Assembly: GCA_037045455.1 (NCBI GenBank)
Contig: JBAOIN010000016.1
Coordinates: forward strand, 62,001 to 126,000
Reading direction: 5' to 3'
Length of the DNA: 64,000 bases
From: JADKAV01 sp037045455
GTDB lineage: Bacteria > Actinomycetota > Actinomycetes > S36-B12 > UBA10799
In this document: positions 51,296 to 59,935 of the stretch, in pieces
How positions within the stretch are numbered: position 1 is the stretch's first letter
How the letters are laid out: each line of letters starts with the position of its first letter
Translations under genes and position numbers: made by a program
The notes under the pieces: generated by a model
Seen by the model: only the letters and a program-made list of their open reading frames with translations
Told to the model about the DNA's origin: nothing
The model's database searches: none

Positions 51296-52113
51296 TGTTC
51301 CGGCGCCGGCCCGCGCTGCAACTGAAGACGCCGGCCCAGATCGAGTTGATGCGGGCGGCCGGTTTGGTCGTGGCCGACGCGCTGGACGCGGTGGTCGCAG
51401 CGGTGGAACCTGGTGTCACCGGGCAGCAGTTGGACGCCATTGCCGAAGAAGTGATTCGCGGTGCCGGGGCGATTCCGTCGTTCCTGGGCTATCACGGGTA
51501 TCCGGCCAGCATCTGCGTGAGCATCGACAACGCGATCGTGCATGGCATCCCGAACGACCACGCGATCCACGAGGGGTCGTTGGTCAGTGTCGACTGCGGG
51601 GCGATTCTGGATGGCTGGCATGGCGATGCGGCAGTCACCGTTGCCGTGGGGCATGTCGGACGCGGCGCTGCGCAGTTGTCGGATGTCACCCGCTCGGCGT
51701 TGTGGCACGGTCTGGCCCATGCTCGGCCGGGTGCCCGGCTGAGCGACATCGGCGCCGCGGTCGAGCGCACCGTGCGGGGCGCCGCTCATGACTACGGCAT
51801 CGTGCGCGAGTACGTCGGGCACGGGATCGGTACCGAGATGCACATGGACCCGGACGTGCCCAATGTCGGTCCGGCCGGCCGGGGGCCGCAGCTCGTGCCC
51901 GGCGTTGTGGTCGCGGTCGAGCCGATGATCACGCTGGGCTCGCCGGCCAACACCACGTTGGACGACGACTGGACTGTGGTCACTCTCGACGGGTCGTTGG
52001 CCGCGCATTGGGAGCACACGGTCGCAGTCACAGAGACCGGGCCGTGGGTGCTGACGGCGCGCGACGGGGGACGGGCGGAACTTGGCGACGGGGTTTCCGC
52101 GCTGGCTGACTAG
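51295..52113 (+). CDS. map: Methionine aminopeptidase, type I
   Basis: 272 residues with the pita-bread fold. The metal ligands sit in SVDCGAILDGWHGDAAVT (two Asp), GHGIGTEMH (His), VVAVEPMI (Glu) and WEHTVAVTE (Glu). Removes the initiator methionine. It is the last gene of the secY operon; a strong nested inverted repeat follows. Confidence 0.94.
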   Translation: MFRRRPALQLKTPAQIELMRAAGLVVADALDAVVAAVEPGVTGQQLDAIAEEVIRGAGAIPSFLGYHGYPASICVSIDNAIVHGIPNDHAIHEGSLVSVDCGAILDGWHGDAAVTVAVGHVGRGAAQLSDVTRSALWHGLAHARPGARLSDIGAAVERTVRGAAHDYGIVREYVGHGIGTEMHMDPDVPNVGPAGRGPQLVPGVVVAVEPMITLGSPANTTLDDDWTVVTLDGSLAAHWEHTVAVTETGPWVLTARDGGRAELGDGVSALAD

Positions 52114-52117
52114 CGGG

Positions 52118-52177
52118 TTTCGGTCACTCTGGGGTCACGTGGTGACCGGAAAGTGACCGAAATGGCCTGATCAGGCC
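52118..52177 (+). promoter_or_regulatory. Nested inverted repeat with four GGTCAC units
   Basis: TTTCGGTCACT (52118-52128) pairs with AGTGACCGAAA (52152-52162), and GGTCAC (52133-52138) with GTGACC (52142-52147): a strong hairpin after map. The same bases form GGTCAC tandems at 11-base spacing on each strand (52122 and 52133; complements at 52142 and 52153). A palindrome GGCCTGATCAGGCC follows at 52164-52177. It may be a terminator for secY-adk-map, an operator for infA, or both. Confidence 0.6.
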
Positions 52178-52205
52178 CCCCTAGTCGGTCCACAAGACCA
52201 TGTCC

Positions 52206-52280
52206 TACACTTGAACAGCAAGGACTGCAGTAACAGCATGTCTGCGTCACAAAACCCGAGAAGAAGGTCACGGTTCCCGC
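52206..52280 (+). promoter_or_regulatory. Probable infA promoter -10 and leader
   Basis: TACACT at 52206-52211 is a good -10 box; the -35 region (near 52183) is poor. The leader of about 65 bases ends with GAGAAGAAGG, 14-23 bases before the infA start. Confidence 0.4.
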
Positions 52281-52502
52281 ATGGGCAAGAAGGACGACGC
52301 GATCGAGCTCGAAGGCACGATCATCGAGTCTTTGCCCAATGCCATGTTCCGGGTCGAACTGGACAACGGCCACAAGGTCCTTGCCCACATCTCGGGGAAG
52401 ATGCGGATGCACTACATCCGGATCCTTCCGGATGACCGCGTGGTCGTGGAGCTCTCGCCCTACGACTTGACCCGGGGACGCATCGTCTACCGGTACAAGT
52501 GA
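52281..52502 (+). CDS. infA: Translation initiation factor IF-1
   Basis: 73 residues, OB fold, MGKKDDAIELEGTIIESLPNA-type start shortened here to GKKDDAIELEGTI. Binds the 30S A site at initiation. Ends ELSPYDLTRGRIVYRYK. Sixteen bases before rpmJ. Confidence 0.96.
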   Translation: MGKKDDAIELEGTIIESLPNAMFRVELDNGHKVLAHISGKMRMHYIRILPDDRVVVELSPYDLTRGRIVYRYK

Positions 52503-52518
52503 GGAATTCGAAGTCAGC

Positions 52519-52632
52519 ATGAAGGTTCAGCCGAGCGTCAAGAAGATCTGCGACAAGTGCAAGGTGATTCGTCGCAACGGTCGCGTCATGGTGATCTGCG
52601 AGAACCCTCGCCACAAGCAGCGCCAGGGCTGA
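52519..52632 (+). CDS. rpmJ: 50S ribosomal protein L36
   Basis: 37 residues, too short for many gene finders. KVQPSVKKICDKCKVIRR and MVICENPRHKQRQG carry the C-x2-C...C-x4-H zinc ribbon, so this is the zinc form. ATG 52519, stop 52630-52632. Confidence 0.95.
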   Translation: MKVQPSVKKICDKCKVIRRNGRVMVICENPRHKQRQG

Positions 52633-52781
52633 CCCCTGGTACCCGACGTCATCCGAACCTGGCGCTCCTAGCCATAGGGCTGCCAGACGCCACCCCCGGA
52701 CGTGAAGGCTGGGGACCCACCAGGGCGGTGGGACCGATGACGCCGACATACCTTCGCACAACGTAGGAGAAGACAAGCCCT

Positions 52782-53159
52782 ATGGCACGCATCGTCGGGG
52801 TCGACCTGCCGCGCGAGAAGCGCGTGGAGATCGGCCTGACTTACATCTTTGGGGTGGGCCGTTCCCGCGCCCAGCAGGCCCTTGCCGCTACCGGCGTCGA
52901 CCCGAACACCCGGGTCCGCGACCTGTCCGAGGCCGACGCGATCGCACTGCGCGACTACATCGAGGCCAACTACCAGACCGAGGGTGACCTGCGCCGCGAG
53001 GTGCAGGCCGACATCCGCCGCAAGGTGGAGATCGGGTCTTACCAGGGGATCCGGCACCGTCGCGGCCTGCCGGTCCGCGGACAGCGCACGCACACCAACG
53101 CCCGCACCCGTAAGGGCAAGCGCAAGACCGTCGCCGGCAAGAAGAAGGTTGGCAAGTAA
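52782..53159 (+). CDS. rpsM: 30S ribosomal protein S13
   Basis: 125 residues. ARIVGVDLPREKRVEIGLTY begins it and GQRTHTNARTRKG the tRNA-contacting tail. AGGAGAAG ribosome site. The 149 bases before it contain no gene. One-base TAATG overlap with rpsK. Confidence 0.97.
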   Translation: MARIVGVDLPREKRVEIGLTYIFGVGRSRAQQALAATGVDPNTRVRDLSEADAIALRDYIEANYQTEGDLRREVQADIRRKVEIGSYQGIRHRRGLPVRGQRTHTNARTRKGKRKTVAGKKKVGK

Positions 53160-53554
53160 TGGCACCGCAGAAGGGCGCGAAGAAGCCCCGTCGCAAAGAG
53201 AAGAAGAACGTCGCCTACGGGCACGCTCACATCAAGAGCACGTTCAACAACACCATCGTCAGCATCACCGATCCGCAAGGTGCGGTCGTCGCCTGGTCGT
53301 CCAGCGGCCAGGTCGGCTTCAAGGGTTCGCGTAAGTCGACCCCCTACGCCGCGCAGATGGCCGCCGAGTCCGCCGCCCGCCGGGCGATGGACCACGGCAT
53401 GCGCAAGGTTGATGTGTTCGTCAAGGGTCCCGGGTCCGGCCGTGAGACGGCGATCCGCTCGCTGCAGGCCACCGGTCTTGAGGTGGGCACCATCCAGGAC
53501 GTGACCCCCGTCCCCCACAACGGCTGCCGCCCGCCCAAGCGGCGCCGGGTTTGA
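53159..53554 (+). CDS. rpsK: 30S ribosomal protein S11
   Basis: 131 residues. HIKSTFNNTIVSITDPQG, KSTPYAAQMAAESAARRA and VTPVPHNGCRPPKRRRV are canonical. Forms the 30S platform near the mRNA exit. Confidence 0.97.
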   Translation: MAPQKGAKKPRRKEKKNVAYGHAHIKSTFNNTIVSITDPQGAVVAWSSSGQVGFKGSRKSTPYAAQMAAESAARRAMDHGMRKVDVFVKGPGSGRETAIRSLQATGLEVGTIQDVTPVPHNGCRPPKRRRV

Positions 53555-53569
53555 GCAGGAGTTGAGAAC

Positions 53570-54196
53570 ATGGCACGTTACACCGGCGCGGACTGCAAGC
53601 GCTGCCGCCGCGAGAAGACCAAACTGTTCCTCAAGGGTGCGAAGTGCGACTCGCCGGCGTGCCCGGTCGAGAAGCGGCCTTACCCGCCCGGCCAGCACGG
53701 CCGTAACCGCACCAAGGAGAGCGAGTACTTGCTGCAGAAGCGCGAGAAGCAGAAGTGCGCGCGCATCTACGGAGTGCTCGAGAAGCAGTTCCGTGGCTAC
53801 TACGAAGAGGCCAACCGGCAGTCCGGCAAGACCGGTGAGAACCTGCTGACCATCCTCGAGAGCCGCTTGGACAACGTCGTGTACCGCGCGGGTCTGGCCA
53901 AGAGCCGCGACATGGCCCGCCAGCTGGTGCGCCACGGTCACATCACTGTGAACGGCAAGAAGGTCGACATCCCCAGCTACCGAGTTTCGCCCAACGACAT
54001 CGTCGAGGTGCGCAACAAGAGCCGCGAGATGACCCCGTTCATCGTGGCGCACGCCGAGGCCGGCGAGCGCGAGGTCCCGGCGTGGCTGGAGGTCATCCCC
54101 AGCCACTTCCGGGTGCTGGTGCACAGCCTGCCGACGCGTGAGCAGATCGACACGCTCGTGCAGGAGCAGTTGATCGTCGAGCTTTACAGCAAGTAA
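53570..54196 (+). CDS. rpsD: 30S ribosomal protein S4
   Basis: 208 residues. The N-terminal zinc-type cysteines are present (CKRCRREK, CDSPACPVEKR), and LDNVVYRAGLAKSRDMARQ starts the S4 RNA-binding domain. Early 16S rRNA assembly protein. Confidence 0.96.
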   Translation: MARYTGADCKRCRREKTKLFLKGAKCDSPACPVEKRPYPPGQHGRNRTKESEYLLQKREKQKCARIYGVLEKQFRGYYEEANRQSGKTGENLLTILESRLDNVVYRAGLAKSRDMARQLVRHGHITVNGKKVDIPSYRVSPNDIVEVRNKSREMTPFIVAHAEAGEREVPAWLEVIPSHFRVLVHSLPTREQIDTLVQEQLIVELYSK

Positions 54197-54246
54197 CCCA
54201 CCCCTAGGGCGTCATATAGCGGTCGCCCAAGAGAGGAAGAACACAA

Positions 54247-55260
54247 GTGCAGATCGCCAGTCGGCCTGTCCTGACCGAGGAGTTCGTCTCCGACACCCGT
54301 TCCCGGTTCGTGCTCGAGCCGCTCGAGCCCGGCTTCGGCTACACGCTGGGCAACAGCCTGCGCCGGACCCTGCTGTCCTCCATCCCAGGGGCGGCTGTGA
54401 CCAGCATCCGCATCGACGGTGTGCAGCACGAGTTCAGCACCGTTCCCGGCATGACCGAGGACGTCACCGAATTCGTCCTGAACGTCAAGCAGATCGTGGT
54501 CAGCACCGAGCTCGACGAGCCGGTGAGCATGTATCTGCGGGCCAGCGGCCCCGGTGCGGTGACCGCCGCTGACATCGAGGTTCCCGGTGGCGTCGAGGTG
54601 CACAACCCGTCGCTGCACCTGGCCACCCTCGGCGACGGTGCCAGCCTGTCGATGGAGTTCACCGTCGAGCGCGGCCGTGGCTATGTCCCGGCGACCACCG
54701 GTTCCATGGTCGAGAAGGAGGCCGGCCGGATCCTGGTCGACGCCATCTACTCGCCGGTGCTGAAGGTCACCTACAAGGTGGAGGCCACTCGTGTCGAGCA
54801 GCGCACCGACTTCGACCGGCTGATCGTCGACGTCGAGACCAAGCCGAGCATTCGTGCCCGCGACGCCGTCGCCAGCGCCGGCAAGACGCTGGTCGAGTTG
54901 TTCGGTCTGGCCCGCGACCTCAACGCCGCGGCCGAGGGTCTGGAACTCGGACCGTCCGAGGTCGACACCTACATGGCCGAGCAGTTCAGCCAGCCGATCG
55001 AGGCCCTGAACCTGTCGGTCCGGTCCTACAACTGCCTCAAGCGCGAAGGCGTGCACACCATCGGTGAGCTGCTGACCCGCAGCGAGGCCGACCTGATGGA
55101 CATCCGCAACTTCGGGCAGAAGTCGATCGACGAGGTCAAGGACGCCCTGGCCGGTCTGGGCCTGAACCTCAAGGACAGCCCCGCCGGGTTCGACCCGTCG
55201 CAGGCCGTGACGTTCTACGCCGAGGACGACCAAAGTTACGCAGAGGACGAGCAGCTCTGA
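54247..55260 (+). CDS. rpoA: DNA-directed RNA polymerase subunit alpha
   Basis: 337 residues, GTG start behind GAGAGGAAG. The N-terminal assembly domain has EPGFGYTLGNSLRRTLLSSI and VEATRVEQRTDFDRL; the C-terminal DNA-binding domain has RSYNCLKREGVHTIGEL and IRNFGQKSIDEVK, the UP-element contact helix. Ends in an acidic tail. No frame break. Confidence 0.97.
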   Translation: MQIASRPVLTEEFVSDTRSRFVLEPLEPGFGYTLGNSLRRTLLSSIPGAAVTSIRIDGVQHEFSTVPGMTEDVTEFVLNVKQIVVSTELDEPVSMYLRASGPGAVTAADIEVPGGVEVHNPSLHLATLGDGASLSMEFTVERGRGYVPATTGSMVEKEAGRILVDAIYSPVLKVTYKVEATRVEQRTDFDRLIVDVETKPSIRARDAVASAGKTLVELFGLARDLNAAAEGLELGPSEVDTYMAEQFSQPIEALNLSVRSYNCLKREGVHTIGELLTRSEADLMDIRNFGQKSIDEVKDALAGLGLNLKDSPAGFDPSQAVTFYAEDDQSYAEDEQL

Positions 55261-55287
55261 GAGCTGTTCGAGAACGAGGAGAATCCG

Positions 55288-55806
55288 ATGCCACAGCCGT
55301 CGAAGGGACCCCGCCTGGGTGGCGGACCCGCCCACGAGCGGTTGATGCTGGCCAACCTGGCCACCGCCCTGTTCCAGCACGGCCGCATCACCACGACCGA
55401 GGCGAAGGCCAAGCGGCTGAGCCCGCTGGCCGACCGGATGGTCACGTTCGCCAAGCGCGGTGACCTGCACGCCCGACGCCGGGTGATGACCGTGATCCGG
55501 GACAAGGCCGTCGTGCACGAGTTGTTCACCGAGATCGGCCCGTCCTACGCGGGACGTCCGGGCGGTTACACGCGGATCACCAAGATCGGCAACCGCAAGG
55601 GTGACAACGCGCCCATGGCCGTGATCGAGCTCGTGGAGCCGATGGCCGAGGCCGTGGTCACCGAGGCCGAGTCCGCCGCCAAGCGGGCCGCCCGTGAGCA
55701 GGCTGCTGCTGCGCCGGTCGTGGAAGAGGTCGAGGAGGTCGTCGAGACCCCCGAGGCCGAAGAGGTCGAGGAAACCCCCGAGGCCGAGGCGAAGCCGGCC
55801 GAGTAA
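55288..55806 (+). CDS. rplQ: 50S ribosomal protein L17 with acidic C-terminal extension
   Basis: 172 residues. The core (PRLGGGPAHERLMLANLATAL, to NAPMAVIELV) ends near residue 120, and an actinobacterial extension of about 50 residues follows, ending in Glu/Val/Pro repeats (VEETPEAEAKPAE). Ribosomal tunnel-exit protein. The terminator follows directly. Confidence 0.95.
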   Translation: MPQPSKGPRLGGGPAHERLMLANLATALFQHGRITTTEAKAKRLSPLADRMVTFAKRGDLHARRRVMTVIRDKAVVHELFTEIGPSYAGRPGGYTRITKIGNRKGDNAPMAVIELVEPMAEAVVTEAESAAKRAAREQAAAAPVVEEVEEVVETPEAEEVEETPEAEAKPAE

Positions 55807-55812
55807 GCGGCA

Positions 55813-55858
55813 AACGCACGAGCAGCCCGTCGCGATCACGGCGGGCTGCTCGTGCGTT
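55813..55858 (+). terminator. Terminator after rplQ
   Basis: AACGCACGAGCAGCCCG (55813-55829) pairs perfectly over 17 bases with CGGGCTGCTCGTGCGTT (55842-55858), 6 bases after the rplQ stop. This is the longest perfect stem in the window and ends the rpoA operon. Confidence 0.85.
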
Positions 55859-55960
55859 ATGCGGCCCGACGCGTCAGTTTGTGACCAGATCCGACACTGG
55901 CGCCGAGTCCACGCAGCCGGTCGCTTCTAGGTGCGAGCGGTGTCTGGCAAGGTCGTTCCC

Positions 55961-56765
55961 ATGCGCATCCGGCTCGACCTCGCCTACGACGGCGCCGGAT
56001 TCTCCGGATGGGCCAAGCAGCCCGGCCGGCGGACCGTGCAGGGGGATCTGGAAGCCGCCCTCGAGCAGGTGTTGCGAGTGTCTGAAGCAAGGGTTGTCGT
56101 GGCCGGCCGCACCGACACCGGCGTCCATGCGCTGGGGCAGGTATGCCATGTGGATGTCGAACAGTGGCCGGACCAAACCCAGCGCCGCCTCAACGCCGTG
56201 CTCGCCGACGATGTGCGCATTCGGGCCGCCGGGCCAGCTCCCGATGGGTTCGATGCCCGGTTCAGCGCGTTGAGCCGGCAGTACGTCTACCTGATCTCCG
56301 ACTCCGGGCTGCTCGACCCGCGGGCCCGGGGCGGTGTGTGGGTCTGGCGGCGCGGGCTCGACAGCGAGTCCATGCACGACGCCGCGCAGCGCCTGATCGG
56401 CGAGCACGACTTCGCCGCGTTCTGCAAGGCGCCGGCCCGAGGCCAGCTCCGTACGGACCGTGCTGGAACTCGGAGTCGCGCGTCGCAACGACCCGCGCGA
56501 CCCCCGCCTGATCGAGATCGCCATCCGGGCCGACGCGTTCTGCCACTCGATGGTGCGTTCCATCGTGGGCGCGCTACTGGCAGTGGGTGAGGGCCGCCTG
56601 GACGCGGACGAACTGGCCGGAATCCTGCAGGCCGCGCAACGGGTACCCAGATTCACCATCGCCCCGGCGCACGGACTGGCTCTGGTAGAAGTGGCGTACC
56701 CACCCGATCAAGAATTGGCTTCCCAAGCCCAACGAGCCCGGCGTTTCCGGGGGAGGTCCACGTGA
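55961..56765 (+). CDS. truA: tRNA pseudouridine synthase A (one frame break)
   Basis: 267 residues after removing one base near 56441 (restoring SSVRTVLELGVARRN). Modifies U38-U40 in the anticodon arm. The catalytic aspartate is in VAGRTDTGVHALGQV near residue 52; FRIRA-like contacts and AFCHSMVRSIVGALL follow. The stop overlaps the next GTG by four bases. Confidence 0.92.
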
Positions 56766-57907
56766 GGAAACTGTTGCTGCCCCTTGTCGTGCTGGCGACG
56801 CTGCTCGGCAGCCCCGCGGCCGCACAGCCCTGCCCGGCAGGCAGGATCAGTACTGCTGATGGTTGTCGGACGCCGGCTGAGGTGACCAGGCACCTGAACC
56901 GGGTGCTGGCCGACCAGCGGCGGGACGCAAAGCTGATGTCGCTGATCGCCCGTGTGGACGTCGGCGGACGCACCGTGGTCCGGCGTGGCTTCGGCCGTTC
57001 CCAGGTTGGCGTTCCGGCGACCCCTGCGATGCGCTTCCGGATCGGGTCGATGACCATCCCGGTGCTCACGACGGTCGTGTACAAACTGCGCGATGAAGGC
57101 CGGCTGCGCCTGAACGACCCCATCTCCCGGTGGCTCGACGTGCCGCGGGCCCGGCTGGTGACGGTGCGGCAGTTGATGAACAACACCTCGGGCTACCGGG
57201 ACTGGATTCAGGGCAACCAGGACTTCGTCGACGCCCTATACCGCAACCCCTTCCGTAAGTGGACGCAGGCCCAGTTGCAGCGGATCGCGCTGGGCAGGGG
57301 GTTCGCGTGTGAACCCGGCACCTGCTTCTCTTACGCCCATACGAACTACCTGTTGCTGGGTCGGATCGTGCGGGCCGTCGCCCCCGAGAAGAGCTTGAAG
57401 GCCCATCTGCGGGAGGTCCTCGGCGACATCGATCTGCGGTTCTCACGACTCGCCCCCATTCCTGGTCCCGCGCTGAGCGCCTACACCCCGGAACGAGGGT
57501 TCTTCGAGGAGTCCACCGGCTGGTCCCCGTCCTGGGGTCTGGGCAACGGGATGCTGGCGACCGCCACGATCGACGATGTGGCGGGGATCGCGCGGCAGGT
57601 TCTGTCCGGCCGCACCCTGCCAGCCGCCTCCCGCCGCGACCTCGTGCGCCGGTACCCGCCGGTAACGGGTCGGATCCACTTCGCGCAGGGACTGGTGGCG
57701 GGCAACGGATGGCGCCGGCAGAACCCGTACTTCAACGGCTACATGGGCAATGTGGCGTGGTTCCCGCAGCGCAGGATTGCTGTGGCCCTGATGGGGACGC
57801 GGGGGCGCAAGACCACCGAGGACGGCAATGTGACGAATGCAGCGCTGGGGTTGATCGCGGACTACCTGACCCCGAACAACGATCCGCTGCGTCCGGTCGA
57901 ACGATGA
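56762..57907 (+). CDS. Secreted serine-hydrolase-fold protein with degenerate active site
   Basis: A 381-residue protein of the beta-lactamase class C / D-alanyl-D-alanine peptidase family with a signal peptide (LLLPLVVLATLLGSPAAA). The alignment landmarks are FRIGSMTIPV, where SxxK should read S-x-x-K but has Ile; FSYAHTNYLLLG, where YxN has His; and NGYMGNVAWFP, where the H-x-G motif is lost. All three catalytic motifs are altered, so hydrolysis is unlikely; a binding or regulatory role in the envelope is possible. GTG start coupled to truA. Confidence 0.8.
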   Translation: MRKLLLPLVVLATLLGSPAAAQPCPAGRISTADGCRTPAEVTRHLNRVLADQRRDAKLMSLIARVDVGGRTVVRRGFGRSQVGVPATPAMRFRIGSMTIPVLTTVVYKLRDEGRLRLNDPISRWLDVPRARLVTVRQLMNNTSGYRDWIQGNQDFVDALYRNPFRKWTQAQLQRIALGRGFACEPGTCFSYAHTNYLLLGRIVRAVAPEKSLKAHLREVLGDIDLRFSRLAPIPGPALSAYTPERGFFEESTGWSPSWGLGNGMLATATIDDVAGIARQVLSGRTLPAASRRDLVRRYPPVTGRIHFAQGLVAGNGWRRQNPYFNGYMGNVAWFPQRRIAVALMGTRGRKTTEDGNVTNAALGLIADYLTPNNDPLRPVER

Positions 57908-57976
57908 TCGTGGAGATGCGACATCGGCCTGCGCCGTGAAAGGCTGATGCCACACCATCGAGCCAGGAGGCAGTAA

Positions 57977-58909
57977 ATGCGAGTTGTGGTTGCCTTGGGT
58001 GGAAACGCCCTGCAGAAGCGCGGCGAGCCGATGACCGTCGAGAGCCAGCGTGCCAATGTGAGGATCGCGTGCGAGGCGCTGGCGCCGGTCGCGATGGACC
58101 ACGAGCTGGTGGTGTCGCACGGCAACGGCCCGCAGGTCGGTCTGCTGTCCCTGCAGGCGTCTTCGTACAACGAGGAGTCGACCTACCCGTTCGATGTGCT
58201 GGGGGCCCAGACCGAAGGCATGATCGGCTACTTCATCGAGCAGGAGCTCGGCAACCTACTGCCCTTCAGCAAGCCACTGGCCACCCTGCTGACCATGACC
58301 GAGGTGGACGCCGATGACCCGGCGTTCTCCAACCCGACGAAGTTCGTCGGACCGGTGTACGACGAGGCGGACGCCAAGCGGCTGGCCGAGGAGAAGGGCT
58401 GGACGGTCAAGCAGGACGGCGACAAGTGGCGCCGGGTTGTGGCGTCCCCGATGCCGCAGCGCATCTTCCAGGTGCGGCCGGTCGAGTGGTGTTTGGAGAA
58501 GGGCGCGGTCGTGGTCTGCACCGGCGGTGGCGGCATCCCGACGATGTACAAGAAGGGGACCCGCGAACTGGTCGGTGTCGAGGCGGTCATCGACAAGGAC
58601 TTCTCGTCCATGGTGCTGGCCCGGGACATCGAGGCCGACATGCTGGTCATCGCCACCGATGCCGAGGCCGTGTTCGTCGACTACGGCACGCCGGATCAGA
58701 AGGCCATCGCAAGCGCCAACCCGTACGCACTGTCAGAATTCGACTTCCCGGCGGGTTCGATGGGACCGAAGGTGGACGCCGCTGTCGCGTTCGCGCGGTC
58801 CGGCAAGGTCGCGGTCATCGGCGCGCTGGAAAACCTGTCGGCGATCATGGCCGGTGAGTCGGGTACCCGCGTGACGATGGACGCGGACGGGGTCCAGTAC
58901 TACGAGTGA
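57977..58909 (+). CDS. arcC: Carbamate kinase
   Basis: 310 residues of the amino acid kinase fold. VVALGGNALQKRG, VVSHGNGPQVGLL, GGGGIPTMY and GSMGPKVDAAVAFA are the family motifs. It converts carbamoyl phosphate and ADP to ATP and carbamate. No arginine deiminase or ornithine carbamoyltransferase gene is nearby, so the source of carbamoyl phosphate is unknown. AGGAGG lies 7 bases before the ATG. Confidence 0.93.
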   Translation: MRVVVALGGNALQKRGEPMTVESQRANVRIACEALAPVAMDHELVVSHGNGPQVGLLSLQASSYNEESTYPFDVLGAQTEGMIGYFIEQELGNLLPFSKPLATLLTMTEVDADDPAFSNPTKFVGPVYDEADAKRLAEEKGWTVKQDGDKWRRVVASPMPQRIFQVRPVEWCLEKGAVVVCTGGGGIPTMYKKGTRELVGVEAVIDKDFSSMVLARDIEADMLVIATDAEAVFVDYGTPDQKAIASANPYALSEFDFPAGSMGPKVDAAVAFARSGKVAVIGALENLSAIMAGESGTRVTMDADGVQYYE

Positions 58910-59023
58910 CCGGATGATTCGCCCGCTGGGGCGTGGGGTACTCTGATAGAGGTCATGTGCCGCTATGTGCGTGTTCAACCGCACGGCAGCGCAACAGCTC
59001 ATCAGGTATCAAGGTAGGAAGTC

Positions 59024-59467
59024 GTGCGTACGTTCACCCCGAAAGCCGACGAGGTCACGCGTCAGTGGCACGTCATCGACGCCCAGGATGTCGTCCTCGG
59101 TCGTCTGGCCACCCACGCTGCCACCTTGCTGCGCGGCAAGCACAAGCCGACGTTCGCGCCGCACGTGGACACTGGTGACTTCGTCATCGTGATCAACGCC
59201 GAGAAGGTCGCGCTGAGCGGCGCCAAGGCCGAGCAGAAGCTCGACCACCGGCACTCCGGCTTCCCGGGCGGGCTGAAGTCCACCACCTACGGGGACCTGC
59301 TGGAGAAGAACCCGCGCCGGGTGATCGAGAAGGCCGTGGCCGGCATGCTCCCGCACAACAAGCTGGGCAAGAAGCAGATCCGCAAGCTGAAGGTGTACGC
59401 CGGTGCCGAGCACCCGCACGCCGCGCAGCAGCCGGTGCCCTACGACATCACCCAGGTCGCGCAGTAG
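59024..59467 (+). CDS. rplM: 50S ribosomal protein L13
   Basis: 147 residues with a GTG start behind GTAGGAAG. WHVIDAQDVVLGRLATHAA, VALSGAKAEQKLDHRHSGFPGG (core stretch) and MLPHNKLGKKQ identify it. Unbroken. Confidence 0.96.
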   Translation: MRTFTPKADEVTRQWHVIDAQDVVLGRLATHAATLLRGKHKPTFAPHVDTGDFVIVINAEKVALSGAKAEQKLDHRHSGFPGGLKSTTYGDLLEKNPRRVIEKAVAGMLPHNKLGKKQIRKLKVYAGAEHPHAAQQPVPYDITQVAQ

Positions 59468-59487
59468 CGCATCAGGAAGGACTACCT

Positions 59488-59931
59488 GTGACTGAGACCC
59501 TGACCACCGAGACCCCGGTCGCGACGACGCGCCAGGCGGTCAACCGTCCCGGCGGCGGCACGGGCCGTCGCAAGCAGGCCGTGGCTCGTGTGCGTGTGAC
59601 CCCCGGCTCCGGCCAGTGGAAGATCAACGGCCGCGACCTCGAGGTGTACTTCCCCAACAAGGTCCACCAGCAGATCGTCACCGAGCCCTTCCGCGTCCTC
59701 GGCCTTGACGGCCAGTACGACGTGACAGCGCGGCTGCACGGTGGCGGCCCCGGCGGTCAGGCCGGCGCCCTGCGCCTGGGCATCGCCCGGGCGCTGGTGG
59801 AGATCGACGCCGAGGACTACCGTCCCGAGCTCAAGAAGGCCGGCTTCCTCACCCGCGACCCGCGCGTGGTCGAGCGCAAGAAGTACGGACTCAAGAAGGC
59901 CCGTAAGGCTCCGCAGTACAGCAAGCGCTGA
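59488..59931 (+). CDS. rpsI: 30S ribosomal protein S9
   Basis: 147 residues, GTG start. A 25-residue N-terminal extension precedes GTGRRKQAVARVRVTPGSG; the C-terminal KAPQYSKR reaches the P-site tRNA. Follows rplM by 20 bases; glmM follows by 4. Confidence 0.96.
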   Translation: MTETLTTETPVATTRQAVNRPGGGTGRRKQAVARVRVTPGSGQWKINGRDLEVYFPNKVHQQIVTEPFRVLGLDGQYDVTARLHGGGPGGQAGALRLGIARALVEIDAEDYRPELKKAGFLTRDPRVVERKKYGLKKARKAPQYSKR

Positions 59932-59935
59932 GCCT

